Assembly: GCF_024400535.1 (NCBI RefSeq)
Contig: NZ_CP038800.1
Coordinates: forward strand, 558,001-622,000
Reading direction: 5' to 3'
DNA length: 64,000 bases
Source of the DNA: Treponema denticola
GTDB taxonomy: Bacteria; Spirochaetota; Spirochaetia; Treponematales; Treponemataceae
This document shows positions 26,294-36,016 of this stretch, piece by piece; the first letter of the stretch is position 1; each line of letters begins with the position of its first letter. Position numbers and translations under genes: made by a program. Under the pieces are notes generated by a model that saw only the letters and a program-made list of their open reading frames with translations, made no database searches and was not told the origin of the DNA.

Positions 26294-28036
26294 TTAAAAA
26301 TGATATTCAAAGCTTAATTGAACAAAGTGATTATTTTTCCATGAAGCAAATTCGCTTTTTTTATCTTTTGCATAAATATAAGCCCCCGTTCCCTCCACAT
26401 AAAATTCGTCTTTTATCCTATATTTTATTTTGGGCATAATAACTGCATCATTGTGTTCTATTCCCCAAATTATTGTTATAGAATCGGTCAAATTTTCGTG
26501 GAGCCATGAGTCCGAAATATTTACAACCAGCTTATTGTTTGAAGCTTTTTCTGCTTTATTCCAATCCATGTCTATAAAACCGTTTTTATTATTTTCTTTT
26601 ACATTTTTAAAACCTAAAATATAAGAACCTATATTTTGAATATTTAGGTTTATGTTATTGAGCGGAATATCTACGTCAAAACCTAAAACCCACTGAATGC
26701 TGTTATTATGAACGGCAGGATTATTACCCTTAAAATCATAGCTCATATAATATGCAGCTTCCGATCTAAAATTAAACATAAAAATTGCAGCTCCGAAATC
26801 CATACCAAAAATGTGAATAGGATCGTAATAAACACAATCTCTTATATTCCCGCCGCTCATAGCTTTTTCGACTATTGCAGAAACATCGATAGATGGAGTT
26901 TTATAATGCCCAAAATAATATTGGCAAGCCATATCGGTCGGCCCCAAAGAACCTGAAAGCCGTAAGCCGTACTGCCCGTATTTTATCTGATTTATATCGG
27001 GAAGAAAAGAGTTCATTCCGATTTTTATAAAAGGATCTAAATCAAAGTTTTGGATTATTGTGCCGGCTTTTTGTAAGGAAGTTTTAAATTCCTCAATAAT
27101 AAATTTTGCATATTTTTTTGATTCTTTTTCTGCAATTTCATTTATTTTATCTTCGGTTAATGTTCCTGAAATATCGATAGTAATAGGCTTGCCGCTTAAA
27201 GATTTTAATATTGCTTTTACTACAAATTTTTGAAGAGAATTAAATTGTGAACTAATTTGATCTATTTCCTCATCAGACAATACAGGAAAATTTACCGTTA
27301 TATTAGCCGGAGGAGATGTTATGGCAGTTAAAGTATCCTTTATGGTTGTATACATTATATTTTCAATTTTTTGTGATGGAAATAAATCTAGCAATGTACC
27401 GTCAAAAAGGGTACTGGCGAGTTTTTGTTTTGCCTCCTCAATTTGAGAAGGTATCCAAGGCCCTTTTAAGGAAACACGGTCGGGGGTCATAAGAGGTGTC
27501 CATGCAGCTTCAAGACGCAAGGATATAGGAGCATTGTAAGCTAGATGAATCATCGGCTCTCCTATTCTTCGGTCAATATAAGAAGGAATAGTAAAATCCG
27601 TAAAATCGTTAGCATTAAATACATCCAAAACATGGAGCATATCACCCCTTCCCCAAACCAATTTCATCTTTCCTGTTGATAATACAAAATCTCCAAGATA
27701 GGCTCTCATTGTACACTCATCAATAAAATCAAGAGGATATTCTAAAATAGTCCTCATATTGAATTTAAAATGAGAGTCAATTTCCGTTTTTGAAGAAGAG
27801 TGTTTTAAATTTATGCCGAAATTAGGAACAGCTTCCGCCCGCTTTAAATCAGGGTGAGGATAGAATCTTATTCCAAGAGCGGCAAAGCCTGAAAATTCAA
27901 AATTCGACGATAAACTTTGTCCGGTTTCCGAGTTTGCACTTTCATCGTTGAAATTAGAATCATCAAAAAATGAGTCTTGAGCGTGGGCAAAATGTAGAAA
28001 AACAAAAATCATACAAATAAATATATATTTTTTCAT
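26294..28036 (-). CDS. Predicted outer-membrane beta-barrel protein of an RND/LolA-like operon
   Basis: About 580 residues. The start is MKKYIFICMIF (28036), with GGAGG 6 nt upstream; a longer in-frame start includes this site. Signal peptide at 1-19 ends AHAQ. The mature protein has many alternating strands, such as FEFSGFAALGIRFYPHPDL, MRAYLGDFVLSTGKMKLVWGRGDMLHVLDVFN and a final aromatic strand HFVQLSFEYHF. These resemble DUF1302-type or other outer-membrane proteins found beside RND/MMPL transporters. It is 30 nt downstream of the LolA-like gene. An export-related role in the outer membrane is inferred. Confidence 0.7.
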   Translation of the reverse strand: MKKYIFICMIFVFLHFAHAQDSFFDDSNFNDESANSETGQSLSSNFEFSGFAALGIRFYPHPDLKRAEAVPNFGINLKHSSSKTEIDSHFKFNMRTILEYPLDFIDECTMRAYLGDFVLSTGKMKLVWGRGDMLHVLDVFNANDFTDFTIPSYIDRRIGEPMIHLAYNAPISLRLEAAWTPLMTPDRVSLKGPWIPSQIEEAKQKLASTLFDGTLLDLFPSQKIENIMYTTIKDTLTAITSPPANITVNFPVLSDEEIDQISSQFNSLQKFVVKAILKSLSGKPITIDISGTLTEDKINEIAEKESKKYAKFIIEEFKTSLQKAGTIIQNFDLDPFIKIGMNSFLPDINQIKYGQYGLRLSGSLGPTDMACQYYFGHYKTPSIDVSAIVEKAMSGGNIRDCVYYDPIHIFGMDFGAAIFMFNFRSEAAYYMSYDFKGNNPAVHNNSIQWVLGFDVDIPLNNINLNIQNIGSYILGFKNVKENNKNGFIDMDWNKAEKASNNKLVVNISDSWLHENLTDSITIIWGIEHNDAVIMPKIKYRIKDEFYVEGTGAYIYAKDKKSEFASWKNNHFVQLSFEYHF

Positions 28037-28066
28037 AATGCCTCCGTTAAAAAATCGCAAAATACC

Positions 28067-28852
28067 TTATAATCTTCCCGTATTTAAAAAATTCTGCGTG
28101 AACATTTTATCATTAATCGGTTTATCTATTTCTATATTTAGGATTTCAAGATGGGTAGAATGTTTGGTTTGAACATTCGTTAAATTTCCTTTTATAGGAA
28201 TCCAATATCCGTTCTTTTGTTCAAGTTTTTCTACCTTCAATACTTTGAGCAACGCACCTTTTTTGTCATACATTTCGGCCATTACCGGAATACAAGTGAC
28301 CTTGTCGATGTAGGTAATTTTTTTTGAATAGCGGCTGCTTTTCGGATCTACTGCCGCAGATTCGACTTTCCAGCAATTGTAAGAATCAACTGTTTCTTCA
28401 CCGAGCAGAGTATGAGTATCATCATCTATTTTTCTTGTTTCAAGATCATCATAATCGGCATCAGTTCCCATAAATGGTTTTGAACCCTCTGCCCCCGCAA
28501 TACGGCGGACAGTTCTAAGAGCTGGAAGATAAATCCACTTATCGTTAGCCCTCTCTTTATTTACTATTTGCAAAAACCTTGTATCCTTAATCAAAGCAGG
28601 CTTTTTAAAAACGATAACGGCAGCTCCTGTTTTATCTCCGGGATCTTTTGCCCATTGTTCTATCATCCGTTCTTCAGTATTTCCTTTAGAATCGACAAGA
28701 GTCATCTTTAAGGCAGAGTGAGTAAACTTAGGCCGTTTTACATCGAGTGATTTTTGAACAATACTTTTGCCGTCTTCAGCAAAGGCAAAGCTGATACATA
28801 ATACCGTTAATGCAAACAGTATGACCGATTTTTTTAACAATGACTTATTCAT
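28067..28852 (-). CDS. Outer-membrane lipoprotein-sorting (LolA-like, COG2834) protein
   Basis: 261 residues from ATG 28852, which follows GGAGAA; a longer frame exists upstream. A signal peptide (1-22, ending SFAFA) precedes the typical domain: SALKMTLVDSKGNTEERMIEQW, DKTGAAVIVFKKPALIKDTRFL, KWIYLPALRTVRRIAG, GTDADYDDLETRKIDDDTH. This family is regularly found with RND transporters and is thought to shuttle lipids or lipoproteins across the periplasm. It overlaps the transporter's stop by 8 nt, so translation is coupled. Confidence 0.88.
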   Translation of the reverse strand: MNKSLLKKSVILFALTVLCISFAFAEDGKSIVQKSLDVKRPKFTHSALKMTLVDSKGNTEERMIEQWAKDPGDKTGAAVIVFKKPALIKDTRFLQIVNKERANDKWIYLPALRTVRRIAGAEGSKPFMGTDADYDDLETRKIDDDTHTLLGEETVDSYNCWKVESAAVDPKSSRYSKKITYIDKVTCIPVMAEMYDKKGALLKVLKVEKLEQKNGYWIPIKGNLTNVQTKHSTHLEILNIEIDKPINDKMFTQNFLNTGRL

Positions 28853-31541
28853 TTGTTTCTCCTTTCGGCTTTTGCGCAAAAATATTTTTATGCGGTTTAG
28901 CCATAAATGATGGTTTAAAAATATTTAATACGACAGGTAATATGGTCAATGCAGCAACGGAGCTTGTGAACATTACTACCGCTACCAAAAAACCTACAAA
29001 CCTGAGGACTACGAATTTAGAAAAACACATTACCAAAAAACCGCATCCGACCGAAAAAGCGTTTACAGCAATTCCTTTTCCTGAATGGCGGAGAGTTTTT
29101 AATGTAACCTGTGTTAAGTCTTCACTTATTATTCTTTCATTATGATAATTATTCATAAAGTGAACCGTGTAATCTATTCCGATTCCTATTGCAATAGCCG
29201 CAACCAAACTTGTTACCATATCAAGGTTTATTCCCGTTAAACTCATAATGCCGAAATTAAGTAAGATGGAAATACCGAGAGGAATAGCCCCGATTAGACC
29301 CGCAATAAAAGATCGGTAAAAGAGAGATAAAATACAAAACACTATACCAACAGCCAAAACCAAACTTGATACTTGACTTGAAATTATCATAGAAGTCATA
29401 GCTGTTTCCAACTCTCCCAAACCGGCAGCTTCTAAAGTATAGCCTTGAGGAAAATGTGTACTTGCAAAATATTCTGCATCCTGAATAACATTTTTAATTT
29501 TCCCCGTATCATGAGTCCGCATTATAATCTGCATTCTGCTTTTCTTAGGTTCAAGAGTTTCATCTAAAAGAGAATCAAGAGCCCCTGAATATAAAAGCAA
29601 ATACTGCGAAATAATATTTTTTAATTCTTCTTTTTGTGAAACAGAATATTTTTCGATATCTTCGGGTATTTCATAATAAGCCGCTCCCCTATAGTTAATC
29701 TCACGCTTTAAGGCTTCAATAAATTCGGATACACCGAGTTCTCTTGAATTAGAAGAAGCATAAGCTTTAGCGTAAGCTGAAACGAAGAGCTCTATAGTTT
29801 CTTCCCGATTTAAGTTATCTTTTAATACCGAAACCGTACCGGAAGCAATTGTATCGGTTTCAGAGTATGAATCACTTTCAAGAGTATCTTCATCATCGAA
29901 AAAACTGTCAACGATATCGGAGCCTTCTTCATTCGCATTATAAGTATGAGGTTCTATAGGATGAGCATTCATAACCTGATTCATGCGTTTTATAAATTCG
30001 GTAAAAGAAACAATGCTGCCTATTTCGGGATGATTTGATTTTAAAAAATTTTCAAGATCTTCCATGCTCTTCAAAATTTCAGGATTGCACATATCTCCTT
30101 TTTCACGTCCTGTTACAACCAAGCTAAAACCTGTAGTTCCTACATACGTATTATCGATAGAAACTACATCACTGCGTATCTTTGAATTTTTAGGAAAATA
30201 TTCCAAAAATGCCGACTCAATATTAAGATTAAAAATTCCCCAAATTGAAATTCCTATTATGACTAAAAGACCGATAATGAAAACAGCCTGTCTTTTATTA
30301 AAATAGGAATAAAATCTGTCGAGAACAGCTCCTTTTTTATTTACACCCAGAGCTGCAAGGCGCGCATTCTTTTTAACATTTATGAGGCTCATTCTTTTTT
30401 GCTGTTTTTGTATTTGTTTGACCGATTTTAGCATTAAAACAGAGGGTATAAATAAAAAAGCTAAGGAAAGAGCGATGACAATACCTACCGCACTAAAGAT
30501 CGCAAAAGATTTCAAGGGTTTTATAGGACTTGTTATTGTAGAAACAAATCCTGCAATTGTTGTGATGCCTGCAAGTAAAACAGGCGGACGGGCACTTTTA
30601 AGTGTCTGCATTATAAGTTCCTGGTGGCGGCTTACACTTGTAATAAGAGGTTCCTTTTCCAATTTTTGGTAATAATAATTTATTATGTGTATCCCGTAAG
30701 CAGAACCTACAGCGATAAGCAAGACCGGAAGACAACTTGAAACTATCGTAAGAGGTTCTCCTATGATTGACATAATGCCGGCTGTCCAAATCGTACTTAT
30801 TAAAACCGTCAATAGGGGGAGAAGAGTTCCTTCTATATTTTTAAAGGAGAAAAAAAGGCAAAGCAAAACGACAACCGTTATTAATGGAATTAGATTTTTT
30901 AAATCTGCATACATAAATATTTTTCCATATTCACCTAATACCGGATCTCCTGCAATTTTGTAGTTTAAACTTTTATCCTTACTCAAATTTGTTTCAATTA
31001 TGTTTAAGGTATCATTGTAAATACGGCTTACTTCCGGCGGAGTTGAGTCTGAGTTTAAGGTTGCAATTATTTGTACGCCTTTAAAATCTGAAGACAGAAC
31101 GGTACCGATATATGCCTTAGGCCATTCTAAAATTCTTTTCTGTAGATCATCTATTTCACTCTTTGTTCCATTAAAACTTTCGGGGATTAATGCCCCTGTC
31201 GAAAGAGTTCCTTGATCATCGGTAATAAAATCAACATTTGTTATCGACTTTACATTTACAATATTGTCAAGATTTTCCAAGTCTTCGGTAATTTGTGCAA
31301 TTATCCCAATAGTTTCTTTATGAAGGATAGTTTCTTCTTTTGTTTCTATTACAACATCCATTATATATTGATCGCCGAAATCTTCAGTTAATCGGTTAAA
31401 GCGTTTGTACGAATCATGTTCTTCAGGAAAAAAATGACGCAATTCATTATCCATAATTATATTCGGAAGCATAAAAGCAAAAAATACAGTTACACCTAAA
31501 ACAATTGTTAAAATAATAAAGCTCAATTTTGTTTTATTCAT
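28845..31541 (-). CDS. RND/MMPL-family transporter
   Basis: 898 residues with two repeats of the RND half-unit: one TM, a large periplasmic domain, then five or six TMs. The first membrane block lies near residues 215-375 (LIPLITVVVLLCLFFSF; LPVLLIAVGSAYGIHIINYYY) and the second near 725-880 (SLVAAIAIGIGIDYTVHFMNNYH; GIAVNAFSVGCGFLVMCFSKF). The GIGIDYTVH motif is typical of MMPL/SSD-type members moving lipids or hydrophobic compounds. An acidic, low-complexity stretch (about 530-565) is unusual. It heads an operon with the LolA-like and barrel genes. Confidence 0.9.
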   Translation of the reverse strand: MNKTKLSFIILTIVLGVTVFFAFMLPNIIMDNELRHFFPEEHDSYKRFNRLTEDFGDQYIMDVVIETKEETILHKETIGIIAQITEDLENLDNIVNVKSITNVDFITDDQGTLSTGALIPESFNGTKSEIDDLQKRILEWPKAYIGTVLSSDFKGVQIIATLNSDSTPPEVSRIYNDTLNIIETNLSKDKSLNYKIAGDPVLGEYGKIFMYADLKNLIPLITVVVLLCLFFSFKNIEGTLLPLLTVLISTIWTAGIMSIIGEPLTIVSSCLPVLLIAVGSAYGIHIINYYYQKLEKEPLITSVSRHQELIMQTLKSARPPVLLAGITTIAGFVSTITSPIKPLKSFAIFSAVGIVIALSLAFLFIPSVLMLKSVKQIQKQQKRMSLINVKKNARLAALGVNKKGAVLDRFYSYFNKRQAVFIIGLLVIIGISIWGIFNLNIESAFLEYFPKNSKIRSDVVSIDNTYVGTTGFSLVVTGREKGDMCNPEILKSMEDLENFLKSNHPEIGSIVSFTEFIKRMNQVMNAHPIEPHTYNANEEGSDIVDSFFDDEDTLESDSYSETDTIASGTVSVLKDNLNREETIELFVSAYAKAYASSNSRELGVSEFIEALKREINYRGAAYYEIPEDIEKYSVSQKEELKNIISQYLLLYSGALDSLLDETLEPKKSRMQIIMRTHDTGKIKNVIQDAEYFASTHFPQGYTLEAAGLGELETAMTSMIISSQVSSLVLAVGIVFCILSLFYRSFIAGLIGAIPLGISILLNFGIMSLTGINLDMVTSLVAAIAIGIGIDYTVHFMNNYHNERIISEDLTQVTLKTLRHSGKGIAVNAFSVGCGFLVMCFSKFVVLRFVGFLVAVVMFTSSVAALTILPVVLNIFKPSFMAKPHKNIFAQKPKGETNE

Positions 31542-31588
31542 AAAGTTCCAATCTCCTTAGATAATTACTTTTTAGTATTTATAACAAT

Positions 31589-32227
31589 TTAAAATTTTTT
31601 AAAAATTTTTTTGATCAAAACACATAAATCTTCATCACGATGATTATATCTAAATTCACATTCTTTTAGATGAAGTAAAAAAGAGCCTGATGAAAAGCCG
31701 TTAAATTTTGCCAAACGTTTTTTTGCAAAGGTTAAAAAATTTTCAATTCCCGCTGTGTGCTCATTTTTGATTTCACTTTCATTATAAAAAACCCTGTATT
31801 GATCGCAATCCTTTAGCAACGAAGTGTTAAAAGGTTCAATTTTGTTTTGATGGGAAACAAGCTTCTCCAAATCGCCCTTTATTATTGAAAGGAGGCTTTC
31901 ATGGGAATCGTCATGCACCAAACTGACAAATATTTTTTTACCGTTTTTTAAGAGCCCCAATACCGGACGCTCGGCAATAAAATCGTGTATCTTTTTTCTT
32001 CGAATTTTAGTTTTTTTAAAATAGGAAATATGACGAGTATTGGCCGAAATTTCTTTTGCCTGCTCAAAAAGGCTGTATTTAAGTATTTTTTCCCGAATTA
32101 TTCCAAAATATCTGTTTACGGTGTTCCGATTGATTCCGGTAATTTTTGCAGTAGCTGCTGCTGTAATATCTTCACTGAAACATAAAAAAATTCTATTAAG
32201 TTTAGTTGTTGTAAGTCTAGTATACAT
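31589..32227 (-). pseudogene. IS1595/ISXO2-type transposase remnant or domesticated derivative
   Basis: 212 residues. An N-terminal HTH-like segment (ITAAATAKITGINRNTVNRYF) is followed by a degraded RNase-H-like region. The C-terminus (TAGIENFLTFAKKRLAKFNG; FLLHLKECEFRYNHRDED) is a clear match to ISXO2-like transposases. The N-terminal zinc ribbon and the usual first catalytic Asp (VDES motif) are missing: the place reads ISYFKKTKIRRKK. The frame is intact, so it may be a fixed remnant or a repurposed DNA-binding protein. It lies upstream of, and on the same strand as, the RND operon. No Shine-Dalgarno is visible. Confidence 0.7.
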
Positions 32228-32333
32228 ATATAATTATAAAACTACACCCCTTCATATTCTAGTCTAGGTCGTATATTTATAATATATACCGGATTTAGTA
32301 AAAAGTCAATAAAATTTTTATAAAAACACAAAA

Positions 32334-32376
32334 AAACCTCCTGATCCTTAGGGCTCAGGAGGTTTTATTCATGCGG
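32334..32376. terminator. Terminator between the transposase remnant and the GPH transporter
   Basis: AAACCTCCTGA pairs with TCAGGAGGTTT around GATCCTTAGGGC; A and T runs flank it. It is nearly a copy of the hairpin at 26246. Confidence 0.75.
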
Positions 32377-32379
32377 CTC

Positions 32380-34278
32380 TTATGTTCTGCCGTAAGGCTC
32401 TCCTATCAAAAGCTCGCAAATCTGTTTGGTTTTTTCGTCCGCGTCTTCTTTTTTACCGCCTGCTTCCAGCCTGTTTAATTCATCAAGAATTATTTTATGA
32501 TTTTCAGGGCTTACATTAAATTTAAGACCGAAGAAGATACCGAAAAGAATCATAAAAAGAGGCATTATTATAAAGGAAATCTTTACGCCCTTTAAAGTGC
32601 TATTCTTTTGCTGCGGTTTTTGAACCTGTCCTATACCGGAATATTTAAAATCAATCTTATCCAAAAGTTCCTTCAAGTCATAAAGGTCATCTTTTGTATA
32701 AAAATCTTGAGCTTCGATTTTTTTATAAACTTCTCCCGATTTTGTATAAGAAGATTCTACCAAGAATTTTTTATCGATTTCATTGAAGTCTTTTTTATCA
32801 AAAGAAGAAAGTAAATTTTCAAAAATATCTTGAGGAATCTCGTCAAAGTTATTTTTTCCTTCAAAGAATGAAAAAAGAGGATTAGCATTTTCATTCTTTT
32901 TTAGTTTTTTATACATAGAAGTAATAATCTCATCAGTGCTTCGGCTCATGTATTTTAGATGGAAATTCCCGTCTTCCCGCAGAGAATAATACTTGTTTAT
33001 ATTTTCAAAATTTTCATTATTTTTTACAGCCAAGTTTTGAGCTTCTTGAAATTGCTTTTGAGTCAAAATCGAGGGTACCGGATTTTTATAACCTATACCG
33101 CTTAAAACAAAGCCTATTGTGGTCATTATCACCAAACCTAAAAAAAGTTTTCGGGTAAGAGTCATCGCAGCCGAATAGGTTCCGGCTCGATTTTCTCCGC
33201 TCATAAGTTTGTCGATGTCAGACAAAAAGGGAAGAAGCTGATGAGGAATCAAATTGTTTGCCGAAATTCCGACACCCATAAGCACCATGTTCAATATCAA
33301 AAAGACCGGATTTGTTTGAGGCGTATGGAAAGACATAAGGACTATAGAAACGGCAAAGATGATTAGGGCTGTAACATAGACGGGTTTATGCCCTCTCTTG
33401 TTTATTATGCGGTTATGAATGGGCAGGGTCGCCATCATTGTTAGTAAGAGCGCACCTTGGGCTATTACAAAAACACTTCCGCGGTTTAGATAATCCACAA
33501 TATAGAACAAGACCAAAGACATAACTATATCCAAAGCTCCGTAGGAGCAGACATACATCGCAATATGAATTCTGCAAGACCTGCTTTTAAAAAGGGATAA
33601 AAAGGTTTTTATAAATTTAGCATCCGATTTTTTTTGGCTCTTTTCTTCCGGCAATTCCCATGTTTCAAAATAAAGAGGAATCCATGGAAGGGCAAAGATA
33701 AGGGCAAAAACTATACTCATTACAAAGTAGCCCATCATACTGCCGTGAAAGGCATCGATAATCGGCTGAGCCAAAAGCCCGCCCAAAAGGGTAGCTATAA
33801 AAGAAAACATAAGGCGGGAACCGTTGAGCTTATTTCTTTCGGAAAAATCCTTAGTTATCTCGGCTGAAAGGGCCGCATAGGGTATGTAGGAAACGGTCGA
33901 AACGGTAAAAAATATAATATAGGCTATCGTATAAAAGATAAATTTTCCGGCCTGACTTTCGATTCCGGTCGGGAACCAAATTATGATAAAGGAAAGTGCA
34001 ATTGGAATAATTGATACCAAAAACCAAACTCTCCTTTTTCCGAAACGGTTTTGCGGAGTATTATCGGCTATGTAACCCATCATCGGATCCGATACGGCAT
34101 CCCAAAACTTTCCGATAGCAGGGATAAGCCCTGCTAAAACAGGATGAAGTCCTATTACATTTACCAGATAGTACATCGCAAATGTAGTAACGATAAAAAA
34201 ACAGCCTCCGCCGTATAAATCGGCAGCCCCATAGGCGAGATAAGTCCGCCAAGTCATCTTTCTTTGTTTATTTAACAT
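32380..34278 (-). CDS. GPH/MFS-family sugar:cation symporter with a large internal insertion
   Basis: 632 residues. The N-terminus matches glycoside-pentoside-hexuronide symporters (AYGAADLYGGGCFFIVTTFAMYYLV; GKFWDAVSDPMMGYIADNTP; RFGKRRVWFL). About eleven TMs run to residue 395. Then a hydrophilic segment of about 150 residues (about 410-575), rich in Lys, Glu and Phe, comes before the last TM (GVKISFIIMPLFMILFGIFFGL). That insertion is not usual for MelB-type proteins. ATG 34278 lies 7 nt from a TATAAT box without Shine-Dalgarno. The substrate is unknown. Confidence 0.8.
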   Translation of the reverse strand: MLNKQRKMTWRTYLAYGAADLYGGGCFFIVTTFAMYYLVNVIGLHPVLAGLIPAIGKFWDAVSDPMMGYIADNTPQNRFGKRRVWFLVSIIPIALSFIIIWFPTGIESQAGKFIFYTIAYIIFFTVSTVSYIPYAALSAEITKDFSERNKLNGSRLMFSFIATLLGGLLAQPIIDAFHGSMMGYFVMSIVFALIFALPWIPLYFETWELPEEKSQKKSDAKFIKTFLSLFKSRSCRIHIAMYVCSYGALDIVMSLVLFYIVDYLNRGSVFVIAQGALLLTMMATLPIHNRIINKRGHKPVYVTALIIFAVSIVLMSFHTPQTNPVFLILNMVLMGVGISANNLIPHQLLPFLSDIDKLMSGENRAGTYSAAMTLTRKLFLGLVIMTTIGFVLSGIGYKNPVPSILTQKQFQEAQNLAVKNNENFENINKYYSLREDGNFHLKYMSRSTDEIITSMYKKLKKNENANPLFSFFEGKNNFDEIPQDIFENLLSSFDKKDFNEIDKKFLVESSYTKSGEVYKKIEAQDFYTKDDLYDLKELLDKIDFKYSGIGQVQKPQQKNSTLKGVKISFIIMPLFMILFGIFFGLKFNVSPENHKIILDELNRLEAGGKKEDADEKTKQICELLIGEPYGRT

Positions 34279-34285
34279 AAAGATT

Positions 34286-34365
34286 ATTATACAATAGCTT
34301 TAGCTATAATGCAAGGTAAGATTTAGAATTATACGATTGACACCTTCTCTTTTTTTGTATAAAAT
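34286..34365. promoter_or_regulatory. Divergent promoters of the GPH transporter and lysS
   Basis: Minus strand: TTGCAT (34314-34309), 17 bp, TATAAT (34291-34286), 7 nt before ATG 34278. Plus strand: TTGACA (34337-34342), 17 bp, TAAAAT (34360-34365), about 43 nt before ATG 34409. Confidence 0.65.
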
Positions 34366-34408
34366 ACCATGTTTTTGTCTATATTTAAGTGTTTTTAAGG
34401 AAAAAATT

Positions 34409-35995
34409 ATGTCAAACGAAAAGAAATTATTACATTGGGCGGATCAGACTGCCGAAAAAATCATAAGAGAGAGGGGAGACCTCGATGTTTACACCTGCGC
34501 ATCCGGTATTACGCCTTCGGGGACAGTTCATGTAGGAAATTTCCGCGAAATTATTTCCGTCGATTTGGTTGTGAGGGCTTTGCGCTCCCGCGGAAAAAAC
34601 GTGCGCTTTATTTATTCTTGGGACGACTATGACGTATTCCGCAAGGTTCCCGCAAATATGCCCAAGCCCGAAGTTTTGGAAAAATACCTCCGCTATCCGA
34701 TTACGATGGTTCCAGATACATTTGAGAGGGATGAAAACTATGCACGCCACCACGAGCATGATGTAGAAGCCGTATTGCCCCGCGTCGGAATTCATCCCGA
34801 ATATCTTTATCAGGCCGAACGCTATCAAAAGGGGATGTATGCAGCCGGCATGAAAAAAGCCTTGGATAACAGGGAAGAGCTTAAAGACATTTTAAATACT
34901 TACCGGGATGAGTCTCATAAAATTACCGAAGAATACTGGCCCGTTTCCGTTTTTTGTACAGCCTGTAATAAAGACACAACAAAGATAGAATCATGGGACA
35001 ATGACTGGACTCTTAAATATTCTTGCGAATGCGGACATTGTGAAGCCGTGGATCTGCGTAAGGCAAAATCTGTAAAGCTGGGCTGGAGGGTTGACTGGCC
35101 CATGCGCTGGGCTTTTGAGAAAAACGTTTTTGAGCCGGCCGGAAAGGATCATCACTCACAAGGAGGTTCCTTCGATACGGCAAGCTTGGTTTCCGACCGC
35201 ATTTATAACTGGCCTGCTCCCGTAAGTTTCCGATATGATTTTATCGGTTTAAAGGGAGTGCCCGGAAAGATGGCCTCTTCTAAGGGAAAGGTTGTAAGCC
35301 TTGCAGAAGTACTCGAGGTTTATCAGCCCGAAGTTGCCCGTTATCTTTTTGCGGGTACAAGGCCCAACACCGAATTCGTTATCAGCTTTGACCTTGATGT
35401 AATTAAGATTTACGAGGACTATGACAAAACCGAGCGCATTGCGTGGAAGACCGAAAAGGCAAAAAACGATGAGACCTTCGAAAAAGAATATAGAATTTAT
35501 GAGCTTTCTCAAATAGACGGAATGCCTGAGTGTATTTCCTATCAAATTCCTTTTAGGCATTTATGCAATCTTTTACAGATAAATTCGGGCGATATTGAAG
35601 CCGTAATAAAGGGGCTTCCCGATGTAAAGCCTGCCCAAGTTGATAGGCTGAGAACCCGTGCCGAATGTGCTTGGAACTGGATTACAGACGGGGGTGCTCC
35701 CGAAGAATTTAAGTTTGCTTTAAGAACTGACGGCTCAAAGGCTGAACTTTCCGAGCCGGAAACAAAGGCGGTTAAAATGATAAGGGATTCCCTTTTACCT
35801 AAAATGGACGAGATGGACGAAAAGACATTTTCGACAGCCCTTTACGATGCGGCAAAAGAATGCGGCTTGGAGCCCAAGCAAATGTTTGTTGCCGTTTATC
35901 AAGCCCTTGTTTCGAAGGATCAGGGCCCGCGCCTTGCAGGCTTTATGAAAACCATAGGCAAAGAAAGACTGGAGAAAATATTTAAAGATTATTAA
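34409..35995 (+). CDS. lysS: Lysyl-tRNA synthetase, class I
   Basis: 528 residues. ATG 34409 follows AAGGA; longer in-frame starts lie upstream but fall inside or before the promoter. The class I signature HIGH appears as HVGN (residues 41-44) after TPSGTV, and KMSKS appears as KMASSKG near residue 285. A zinc-like region CTACNKD/CECGHCEA lies near 190-215. Class I LysRS is found in archaea, spirochaetes and a few other bacteria, so this gene is a strong lineage marker. It charges tRNA-Lys. The ABC gene follows after 21 nt. Confidence 0.95.
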   Translation: MSNEKKLLHWADQTAEKIIRERGDLDVYTCASGITPSGTVHVGNFREIISVDLVVRALRSRGKNVRFIYSWDDYDVFRKVPANMPKPEVLEKYLRYPITMVPDTFERDENYARHHEHDVEAVLPRVGIHPEYLYQAERYQKGMYAAGMKKALDNREELKDILNTYRDESHKITEEYWPVSVFCTACNKDTTKIESWDNDWTLKYSCECGHCEAVDLRKAKSVKLGWRVDWPMRWAFEKNVFEPAGKDHHSQGGSFDTASLVSDRIYNWPAPVSFRYDFIGLKGVPGKMASSKGKVVSLAEVLEVYQPEVARYLFAGTRPNTEFVISFDLDVIKIYEDYDKTERIAWKTEKAKNDETFEKEYRIYELSQIDGMPECISYQIPFRHLCNLLQINSGDIEAVIKGLPDVKPAQVDRLRTRAECAWNWITDGGAPEEFKFALRTDGSKAELSEPETKAVKMIRDSLLPKMDEMDEKTFSTALYDAAKECGLEPKQMFVAVYQALVSKDQGPRLAGFMKTIGKERLEKIFKDY

Positions 35996-36016
35996 AACTT
36001 TTTATGGAGGAACATT

